From a bacterium UBP4_UBA6127 (GTDB lineage: Bacteria; UBP4; UBA4092), in assembly GCA_002428325.1 (NCBI GenBank), contig DIVR01000074.1, positions 1 through 44,162 of the forward strand: DNA of 44,162 bases, in the 5' to 3' direction. Below are positions 25,804 through 33,150 of this stretch, piece by piece. The number at the start of each line of letters is the position of its first letter. Positions within the stretch are counted from its first letter, which is position 1. A program made the position numbers and the translations under genes. The notes beneath the pieces were generated by a model, which saw only the letters and a program-made list of their open reading frames with translations, was not told the origin of the DNA and made no database searches.

Positions 25804-27405
25804 ATGAAAACCAGGCTCAGCTGTCTTATTTTATTATTACTAATTATTCTTTCCCTCTTCTGGAACCTGGGGAATTATCCCCTGACACTGGAAGAACCCC
25901 GGCGGGCATTCGTAGCGTTGGAGATGATTTATTCAGGAAACTATATTGTACCCACCCTGATGGGAGAGCTTTATCATGCCAAACCTCCCCTCTATGAATG
26001 GGTCTTGGCAGGGCTTTTCCAGGCAACCGGCTCCACTTCGGAATGGCTGGTCAGGCTGCCTTCGGTGATTTCACTGCTGCTTCTGGCAGGTTTGAGTTTC
26101 CTGCTGGCCAGGAAATTCCTTGATAGAGAGACAGCCTTCTTCAGCAGCCTGTTCATCCTGACTGGCGGCGGGTTTTATTATTATTTTTCCCTGCTGGGTG
26201 AGATTGATTTATTCTTTTCACTGATTGCCTGGCTGGGGATGGTTTCCATTTTTTACCTGGAAACCAAGGATAAACCGGCATTCCAGCTTTACCTTGCCAG
26301 CTACCTGATTGCCGCCATCGGATTTATGACCAAAGGATTCCCGGCGCTCGCCTTCCAATGGATCACTCTGGCCGGCTGGCTGGGTTATCGAAGAAAATGG
26401 AAACTTCTTTTTTCTCCCTGGCACCTGATGGGCGCAGGGTTATTCCTCATGATAGTGGGGAGTTATTTTTATGCCTATCATCAGCAGGAATCCGTTTCTC
26501 GTTACCTGGCCTTTCTATGGTCAGAATCCAGTTCCAGGACTCTTCTGGGGGGAAACCCCCTGCTCAGATTATTGGGCCACCTGATTCGATTCCCCCTGGA
26601 AACCTTGGCGGAGCTGATGCCCTGGAGTTTACTGCTGGTCTTTGTGTCCCGGAAGAAAATCAAAGCTTCCCTGCAGGAAAATCCTTTGGTTGCCTTCTGC
26701 CTGATAACCTTCTGTTTAAATTATCTGCTTTACTGGTTATCGCCCGGTGCCAAACAACGTTACATCTATGCCCTCTATCCATTGATCCTGATTCCCCTCA
26801 GTTATTGGGCGGTGAAATCAGAGCCAGAGTCTTCACCTACCCAATTATTCAGAAAAATCACCCTGGTTCTCCTGACTGTTTTTCTCTTGGCATCCGTGGC
26901 CGCTCCCTTAGCCAGAGTCCATAAATATCTAATCTTTTTCCCTCCCTATGCTATGACGGTGATGGTCGGCCTCTGGATTGGCTTCTTGATATTAATAAAA
27001 GGACTGCTGGTAAAAAAACAAAATCCACTGATAATTTTAGTGATAGCCTTGATGCTGGTCCGGCTGGGAATGGATGTATTCTATATTCCGGTCAAAGCCA
27101 ATACCGGCAGAGCAGCCGCCGCTTTTAAAACCGCCGCCGCCATCCAAGCCTTGTCCAAGGATAAACCGTTGCAGGCCTGGGGATCGGGTTATATTCCGTA
27201 TGGAGTGGTTTTTTATCTGGAGAAAGAACGTAAAGAAATCCTTACCCGCAGCCGGGATTTGAAACCAGGGGTTCTTTACCTGGCCAATGGAACCGAGATT
27301 CCCCCGAATACCCTGGTCCCCCGGTATCAAACCCAAATCAAAAATGAGACCCTGTTACTCCTTGAGAAACCTGATAAACCCCTCCAGATCCAATCGGTAA
27401 AATAA
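25804..27405 (+). CDS. Membrane glycosyltransferase of family GT39/GT83 (ArnT/PMT-like)
   Basis: The 533-residue protein has about 11-12 membrane segments. The first periplasmic loop carries TLEEPRRAFVALEMIYSGNYIVPTLMGELYHAKPPLYEW split over residues about 28-66. This is the ArnT/PMT pattern (acidic pair near the first loop, G-x-P-x-x-x-G then KPPL-x-W), and the acidic residues are the likely catalytic base. GFMTKGFPAL is a second family motif. These enzymes use polyprenyl-phosphate sugars to glycosylate lipid A, proteins or other acceptors on the periplasmic side; the acceptor here is unknown. The C-terminal periplasmic domain (about 430-533) is short. It stands alone, 92 bp upstream of the ABC transporter operon and on the same strand. 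Confidence 0.85.
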   Translation: MKTRLSCLILLLLIILSLFWNLGNYPLTLEEPRRAFVALEMIYSGNYIVPTLMGELYHAKPPLYEWVLAGLFQATGSTSEWLVRLPSVISLLLLAGLSFLLARKFLDRETAFFSSLFILTGGGFYYYFSLLGEIDLFFSLIAWLGMVSIFYLETKDKPAFQLYLASYLIAAIGFMTKGFPALAFQWITLAGWLGYRRKWKLLFSPWHLMGAGLFLMIVGSYFYAYHQQESVSRYLAFLWSESSSRTLLGGNPLLRLLGHLIRFPLETLAELMPWSLLLVFVSRKKIKASLQENPLVAFCLITFCLNYLLYWLSPGAKQRYIYALYPLILIPLSYWAVKSEPESSPTQLFRKITLVLLTVFLLASVAAPLARVHKYLIFFPPYAMTVMVGLWIGFLILIKGLLVKKQNPLIILVIALMLVRLGMDVFYIPVKANTGRAAAAFKTAAAIQALSKDKPLQAWGSGYIPYGVVFYLEKERKEILTRSRDLKPGVLYLANGTEIPPNTLVPRYQTQIKNETLLLLEKPDKPLQIQSVK

Positions 27406-27497
27406 GGAGAGTAACTTCTATCAACAGAGGATTTTCTCTGTGTTAGAATTATCAAAGAAAGGTGAGGGGTTTTCAAAAATACCACACAGGTTGAGCT

Positions 27498-28592
27498 ATG
27501 TCTTCCATTAAAATTCGAGAGTTGAATTATGCCATCGGCACCCGGGAAATTCTCCATCAAGTAAATTTGGAGATAGCCACCGGTGAATTTTTCTTTCTGT
27601 TAGGACCTTCCGGTTCCGGGAAAACGACCTTATTACGCCAGTTGGCAGGTTTTACCCGGCCCAGCTCCGGAGAAATCTTCCTGAATGATAAACGCATCAA
27701 TGACCTTCCGGCCCGTTATCGGAATATGGGCATGGTCTTTCAATCCTACGCCTTATTTCCCCATCTGAGTGTGGGTGAAAACATCCGGTATGGATTGGAA
27801 ATCAGAAAACTCTCCCGGGAAACCCAAACCTTGAAAATTCAAGAAGCCCTGGAACGGGTGGGACTCACCGGTTATGAAAACCGGCTGCCGGGGTCTCTCT
27901 CCGGCGGTGAACAGCAGCGGGTGGCTCTGGCCCGCGCTCTGGTAATTGAACCGCATGTCCTGCTCCTGGATGAGCCTTTATCCAATCTGGATGCCCAGCT
28001 TCGGATTCGCATGCGACGGGAACTCCGGGATATCCAAAAACAACTGGGGATAACCGCTGTTTATGTAACTCATGACCAGGATGAAGCCCTCTCTATGGCC
28101 GACAGGATGGCTGTTCTGGTGGATGGGCATATCCTGCAATTAGGGTCTCCCCACGAGATATATTACCAGCCGGCTGATACTTTTATTGCTAATTTTATCG
28201 GGAAAGCCAATCTCTTAAGAACCGCTATTCGGGATATCAAACCCCTTGGAAATGGAACTCAGGATATCCTTCTAGAAACAGACTTGGGTCCCCTCTGGTC
28301 CCGAAGCCATAAACCCAACCTGAAAAAGGACCAGCTGATTTTCTGCTGTATCCGGCCCGAATCAATCCAGATGGAAGTCCCCGGTGAACCCTTACAAGAA
28401 AGGGATAACCGGGTGGAAGGAACAGTTATGGATACCCGGTTCTATGGGGAATCCAGGGAACTCTCGCTTATGTTCCAGCCCGCCCTGCCCTTAATGGCTG
28501 TTATCTCCAATCCCCGGCAAGGGGCTTTCCAAAAGGGTGATAAATTCCATTTCAGAATCCCCCCGGCGGAAATCATTTTACTGGATAAATAA
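27498..28592 (+). CDS. ABC importer ATP-binding protein (ferric iron/polyamine/thiamine class; FbpC/PotA-like)
   Basis: The 364-residue ATPase has all motifs: Walker A GPSGSGKT (36-43), Q-loop FQSYALFPH (81-89), signature LSGGEQQR (134-141), Walker B VLLLDEP (154-160), D-loop SNLDA and switch VTHDQ. A C-terminal TOBE-like domain follows (about 285-360), with CIRPESIQM and RVEGTVMDTRFYGES, which places it in the FbpC/PotA/MalK-type importer subfamily. It forms an operon with the permease gene that starts 6 bp after its stop. It supplies energy for uptake; the substrate is not decidable here. Confidence 0.92.
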   Translation: MSSIKIRELNYAIGTREILHQVNLEIATGEFFFLLGPSGSGKTTLLRQLAGFTRPSSGEIFLNDKRINDLPARYRNMGMVFQSYALFPHLSVGENIRYGLEIRKLSRETQTLKIQEALERVGLTGYENRLPGSLSGGEQQRVALARALVIEPHVLLLDEPLSNLDAQLRIRMRRELRDIQKQLGITAVYVTHDQDEALSMADRMAVLVDGHILQLGSPHEIYYQPADTFIANFIGKANLLRTAIRDIKPLGNGTQDILLETDLGPLWSRSHKPNLKKDQLIFCCIRPESIQMEVPGEPLQERDNRVEGTVMDTRFYGESRELSLMFQPALPLMAVISNPRQGAFQKGDKFHFRIPPAEIILLDK

Positions 28593-28598
28593 ATTATC

Positions 28599-30323
28599 AT
28601 GGAAAAAAGCTTATTCAGGGGTACCGGATATTATCTGTTTGCAGGGGTCATCCTGGTTTTCTTTGGGGTTTTCCTGTTCTATCCGATTTATTATATTTTG
28701 AGAGAGGCTTTTTTCCCTTCAGGCCCTTTCTCCTTGGAATTATTTCATCTTCTATTTCGGAATCCGGTTACCCGGGAATCCCTTCTGAACAGCCTGGAAC
28801 TGGGAATCCTGGTTACCTTTTTAACATCGATACTGGCTTTAAGCCTGGCTTTGATTTTCCATCGGTATAACTTCTATGGAAAAGCCTGGCTGTCGGGATT
28901 ATTATTAATGCCCTTGATTATCCCTCCTTTTGTCGGGGCTATCGGGATCAAGCAACTCTTTTCCCGGTTTGGGTCCTTCAATCTTCTTTTGATGAATGGG
29001 GGATTGATGAGTGAACCGATCGACTGGCTGGGTTCAGCCGGTTTCTGGGGAGTGGTCTTTCTGGAGACGCTGCATCTGTATCCCATCATGTTCTTGAACC
29101 TGACTGCCAGTATTGCCAATCTGGACCCGGTTTATGATGAAGCGGCCCAAAGCCTGGGAGCCGGTTTTTTCAGAAGATTCCGGACCGTTACCTTACCCCT
29201 GGTATTGCCGGGATATTTCGCCGGAGCCGTCCTGGTTTTTCTCTGGGCCATGACAGACCTGGGAACCCCTTTGATTTTCAATTACCCTCGAGTTATCCCT
29301 ATGATGATTTTTAATATGATCACGGATATTTATGCCAATCCCATGGGATATGCGTTAGTCGTCTTTTTATTATTATTTACCGCTACCTGTTTTTTAGTGG
29401 CACGGCGATGGGCCGGTGGGAAATCCTATGAACTTTACGGCAAGGGGTATTCAGCTCCCAGAGAAATTGATTTGACTCAGCCGATTGAAGGGATGCCCAG
29501 TTCTAAACGTTGGTTGAAAACAGGCTGGATTTATCTTTATTTATTTATAATCTTGGGGATTTCCGCTCTGCCTCATTTGGGAGTATTGATAAATTCTCTG
29601 GCTGGAGAATGGTTCATGACCGTGCTTCCCACCCAATGGACTTTTAAATATTACCAGGAAGTTTTCACTCATCCGCTTGCTTTTTCCAGTATCAAGATGA
29701 GCCTCTTTTTGAGCCTGGCAACCGTCTTGGTCTCATTGGTGCTGGGGGTGGGAATCGCCTATTTGACAGCCCGAAAGAAAATCAAAGGGGCCTTCCTGCT
29801 GGATGCCCTGACCATGCTGACTTTGACCGTTCCGGGGCTGGTCCTGGCCTTTGGATATATAGCCTCTTTCAGCGGAACTATTTTTGACCCCCGGGTCAAT
29901 CCTGTCTTCCTGCTGGTGATGGCTTATGGGGTCCGCCGGCTGCCTTATATGGTCCGGTCTGCCCATGCCGGTTTCAGCCAATCCTCAAAAACTCTGGAAG
30001 AAGCATCCGCCTCATTGGGAGCTTCCCCTGCTAGAAGTTTCATCAAAATCACCCTTCCCCTGGTCCTCAGCCACTTATTGGTGGGGGGATTGATGGTCTT
30101 TGCCTTCTCCATGCTGGAAGTCAGCGATTCCCTGATTTTAGCGATGCAGGAAAAATATTATCCCATCACCAAAACCATCTGGTATCTTTCCGGCCGGCCG
30201 GGAGACGGGCTGGCTTTAGCCTCCGCCATGGGGATGCTGGGAATGTTCCTCTTATTAGCCAGTTTCCTTCTGGCAGGCAGAATTCTGGGAAAAAAACTGG
30301 GCGATATCTTCCGGGCAGGGTAA
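28599..30323 (+). CDS. ABC importer permease, two fused permease domains (FbpB-like)
   Basis: The 574-residue inner-membrane protein has about 12 segments. Each half carries an EAA loop: YDEAAQSLGAGFFRRFRTVTLPLVLPG in the first (about 180-206) and EEASASLGASPARSFIKITLPLVLS in the second (about 467-491). A fused permease plus an FbpC-like ATPase is the layout of ferric-ion and 2-aminoethylphosphonate importers. The second half has GVGIAYLTARKK and the WYLSGRPGDG loop. No substrate-binding protein gene lies in or next to the operon, so the binding partner must be encoded elsewhere or the system be unusual. Confidence 0.9.
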   Translation: MEKSLFRGTGYYLFAGVILVFFGVFLFYPIYYILREAFFPSGPFSLELFHLLFRNPVTRESLLNSLELGILVTFLTSILALSLALIFHRYNFYGKAWLSGLLLMPLIIPPFVGAIGIKQLFSRFGSFNLLLMNGGLMSEPIDWLGSAGFWGVVFLETLHLYPIMFLNLTASIANLDPVYDEAAQSLGAGFFRRFRTVTLPLVLPGYFAGAVLVFLWAMTDLGTPLIFNYPRVIPMMIFNMITDIYANPMGYALVVFLLLFTATCFLVARRWAGGKSYELYGKGYSAPREIDLTQPIEGMPSSKRWLKTGWIYLYLFIILGISALPHLGVLINSLAGEWFMTVLPTQWTFKYYQEVFTHPLAFSSIKMSLFLSLATVLVSLVLGVGIAYLTARKKIKGAFLLDALTMLTLTVPGLVLAFGYIASFSGTIFDPRVNPVFLLVMAYGVRRLPYMVRSAHAGFSQSSKTLEEASASLGASPARSFIKITLPLVLSHLLVGGLMVFAFSMLEVSDSLILAMQEKYYPITKTIWYLSGRPGDGLALASAMGMLGMFLLLASFLLAGRILGKKLGDIFRAG

Positions 30324-30404
30324 GGTTGCTTTGACTTCAAATACCCAGCTGTCCAAAGTGGATATTTCAGTTTCATATCATAACCAACCCTCTTCAAATG
30401 AAAA

Positions 30405-30449
30405 GAGGGGGCAAGGATAATTCAGCCTCAACCCCTCCCCTGTTTTTTT
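30405..30449 (+). terminator. Terminator of the ABC transporter operon
   Basis: GAGGGG (30405-30410) can pair with CCCCTC (30432-30437), and TGTTTTTTTA follows. Another hairpin (CCCTCTT/AAGAGGG) lies just upstream at about 30388-30410 and may serve the convergent GH94-like gene. Confidence 0.55.
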
Positions 30450-32994
30450 AGAGAGTAATATCCAGTTTATGGGTTCCACCCTCCGGCAGGTCCTGATAAG
30501 AAACCTTCAGGATACTTCGTCCCCATTTCAAGGATTGTTTTGCTTCAACCAACTCTTTCCCATCCAGTTTCAGAGAAGTAATACCGGATTCTTTATGCCG
30601 GGGATTATGGATATGGATATGATATCTGGCTCCTCGCAGAGGTATCTCAGCCTGAAGCTCTTTCCAACCAGATGGCAGGCAGGGAGAAAGAATCAACCCG
30701 GCTGGGGTGGGCCTGAAACCTACCATTCCCTGATAGAGGTTTCGAAGGACAGTGGAAATGGTTCCTGAAAGGAAAGGGTCTCCCCCTTCTCCTTCCATCC
30801 CCATAGCTTCTTTATATTGGTTCACTACCGCATAGGGAGCCGTCTTGGCTACCTTCACGGGATGTGTCTGTGGATTATAAGGCAGTAGATAATTCAATAT
30901 TTCATAAAACCAGTTTCCCTGGCCGGTACAGGCCGCCGCTCTGCCTAAAAATCCCTGTGACCCATGATTATATGGAGTGCCATTTTCACATAACCCCTGA
31001 GCCAGATCACCAGCTCCCATCCTGCCTAGCTTAGCGATGGGGGGATTACCCACCGGAGGATAAAACAGCCTCCAGCCATGGGGACCTTTCAACTGGTTCA
31101 AGGCTTTGAAAATAGAATCCTGCTGCTCAGGAGAGACCACTTCAGCAATCAAGGCAAAAGAATTCACCGGTCCATTGATTCTGGATTTTCCATCCGGGTC
31201 TTCAGGTGAGAAAACCCATTGGCCGGCATCGGTAAAGACCCCATTGAAATAACCCTTGGGATTGAATGCATGTTTCAGGAGATTTTTCCTGAGGGTAGAA
31301 GCTGCCTTTTTATAGAAATCTTTTGGTTTAATACCATATTTCCCATGGTGTGAAGCGGGAATTATTTCTATCAGTTCCTGAGCCTGCTGAAGAGCCAGAT
31401 AACACTGGCAGGACACCATCACCGATTCTCCCTTACCTTCCAGTCCGGCCTGATTGACTGAATCATTCCAGTCCCCTTCCCGAATCTTACAAAGCCCATG
31501 AACTCCAATATTTTCTTTAGCCAGAAAATAATCCAGAATCCTGAACAGGTGGGTTCCAGCAGGCTTTGAGGTGGGAGTGTCCAGCCAGCGCAGGGATTCA
31601 GCCAGGATATCATAATCCCCGGTCTGGCCCAGGTAATCATAAGCCAATTCCCAGACCCAGAGGCCTGAATCCACATAATCCCGGAGGTCATGTTTTCCCT
31701 CAGGACCTTGAGTACTGTATTGCCGGGGGAACCAACCATCGGTCCGCTGGACTTGTAAAAGTTCTAAAAATCGGGTGCGGGCTTCCCTGGGATTCCAATA
31801 AAGAATAGCATTGGTATCCTGAGCTGAATCCCGGGTTCCTCGCATTCCGGTGGGCCAACCCCGGTCCAGTTTACCTACCCATTCCAGCTGCAGGGGCAGC
31901 CATTCATTGGCATACCGGTTCAAAGCTTCATCCGGGCTTTCTAACCGGTATTGACTAAATAACTGATGATATTTTTTCTCCCTGGCCTCCCTGCCTTTTC
32001 GGCAAGTTTCTGAATCCAGGTAATAACGATGGTCTTTAAAATCTGTTTTTTGCGGGGTGGGGCTGCCCGGAACATAAGGCAATAATCCAAACACAAATTG
32101 ATAGACCCTCTTCTGGGAAGGCTTAAAATTAATAATGGCATCCAGGCATCCGACAATCGGCTGGCCAATGACTGAATGGGACTTATCAAAGGAATTTATT
32201 TTATAAGCTGCGGTTTGAGCAACTCTTGGAAGTTTCTTCTCTTCCAAAGCTTCAGGCAGACTCCAGGCACCCTGACCCAGGAAATCTCCCAAAGAGACTT
32301 CAAATCCTTTAGCCGGAAAATCAGTCAACAACCCGGTTCTCCATCGTTTCAGCAAATCTCCACCTGGGTCCCTGGACTCAAACCAGAATCCATTCAAGCC
32401 ATCTTCCTTGAAAAAAGATCCTGACTGATATAGAGCAGGCACATCCCAGGGAGCTGTGGCAAAAGGAGACATGGCAGGTTTTAGGGCCGGCATTATTCTG
32501 ATTGAAGAATTTTCATTCCCCTGCCAGGTGACAGCCAATTCCATTACCAACAAGGCTTTCTCCGGGTGGGGCAGAAACATCCGGGTTTCCACTTCCCAAT
32601 CCCCTTCTTTAACCCGCCAGCTGGCTGAATCAGGGGCATATTCACAATGAAATTCTTTCACAGAAGATTGCAGCTTGGCACTTCCTTCCCGATATAAATG
32701 CCCAAAATTAGTCATTCGGAAAGAAGGTTTCATCTCCCCCTTAATCTGAGGCCGAAACCAGACCCAAAACGGAGCAAACGGGTCTGATTTTTCAAATTTG
32801 AACAAAGCGGCTCCTCCGGGAGGGTCCAACTGCAGGTTAGCGGCTCCATCCTGCCTGATTCGTAATAACAGCTTCTCATTGGTATAAATATAATCCCAGG
32901 GATGGGGAAGGGTTTTCCGGTGAATCTCAAAACCCGCTTCTTTGGGGGTGAAATTTCCTAAGCCTGAATACTTAATCTCTTCAAGTTTTTTCAT
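30448..32994 (-). CDS. GH94-like glycoside phosphorylase/hydrolase
   Basis: The 848-residue protein has an N-terminal beta-sandwich (about 1-330) and an (alpha/alpha)6 barrel (about 350-750). Family landmarks: GMRGTRDSAQD, DYVDSGLWVWEL, and KIREGDWNDSVN with Asp508 at the general-acid position of GH94 phosphorylases (usually DWND). GESVMVSCQCYLAL, RMGAGDLAQGLCENGTPYNHGSQGF and GTISTVLRNLYQGMVGFRPTPAGLILSPCLP match the C-terminal half. GH94 enzymes cleave beta-glucosides such as cellobiose or chitobiose with phosphate. This is a divergent member and the specificity is open. No signal peptide is visible, so it probably works in the cytoplasm on imported oligosaccharides. The palindrome-like GTTAAAA-AA-TTTTAAC just upstream of the start may be an operator. 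Confidence 0.8.
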   Translation of the reverse strand: MKKLEEIKYSGLGNFTPKEAGFEIHRKTLPHPWDYIYTNEKLLLRIRQDGAANLQLDPPGGAALFKFEKSDPFAPFWVWFRPQIKGEMKPSFRMTNFGHLYREGSAKLQSSVKEFHCEYAPDSASWRVKEGDWEVETRMFLPHPEKALLVMELAVTWQGNENSSIRIMPALKPAMSPFATAPWDVPALYQSGSFFKEDGLNGFWFESRDPGGDLLKRWRTGLLTDFPAKGFEVSLGDFLGQGAWSLPEALEEKKLPRVAQTAAYKINSFDKSHSVIGQPIVGCLDAIINFKPSQKRVYQFVFGLLPYVPGSPTPQKTDFKDHRYYLDSETCRKGREAREKKYHQLFSQYRLESPDEALNRYANEWLPLQLEWVGKLDRGWPTGMRGTRDSAQDTNAILYWNPREARTRFLELLQVQRTDGWFPRQYSTQGPEGKHDLRDYVDSGLWVWELAYDYLGQTGDYDILAESLRWLDTPTSKPAGTHLFRILDYFLAKENIGVHGLCKIREGDWNDSVNQAGLEGKGESVMVSCQCYLALQQAQELIEIIPASHHGKYGIKPKDFYKKAASTLRKNLLKHAFNPKGYFNGVFTDAGQWVFSPEDPDGKSRINGPVNSFALIAEVVSPEQQDSIFKALNQLKGPHGWRLFYPPVGNPPIAKLGRMGAGDLAQGLCENGTPYNHGSQGFLGRAAACTGQGNWFYEILNYLLPYNPQTHPVKVAKTAPYAVVNQYKEAMGMEGEGGDPFLSGTISTVLRNLYQGMVGFRPTPAGLILSPCLPSGWKELQAEIPLRGARYHIHIHNPRHKESGITSLKLDGKELVEAKQSLKWGRSILKVSYQDLPEGGTHKLDITL

Positions 32995-33094
32995 TGATTG
33001 CTACCATTTCTAAAATAGTATTGTTAAAAAATTTTAACAGAAATCCGGTGGAGGAGTTGAGTGAGATTTAGGATGGGTTATCCGCTGATATCCA

Positions 33095-33137
33095 TAAAAA
33101 AAGGGGGCCTCCCAATGTGAAGGACCCCTTTTTATAG
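33095..33137 (-). terminator. Terminator of the GH20-like gene
   Basis: On the minus strand AGGGGTCCT pairs with AGGCCCCCT (one mismatch) around a short loop and is followed by TTTTTTTATGG. Poly-T on the plus side as well makes it potentially bidirectional. Confidence 0.85.
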
Positions 33138-33150
33138 ATACTACAAAGAA

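Noticed and set aside
26358..26924. 188-codon plus-strand frame inside the glycosyltransferase gene
   Set aside because: It overlaps a clear membrane glycosyltransferase in another frame and shows no independent start signals.
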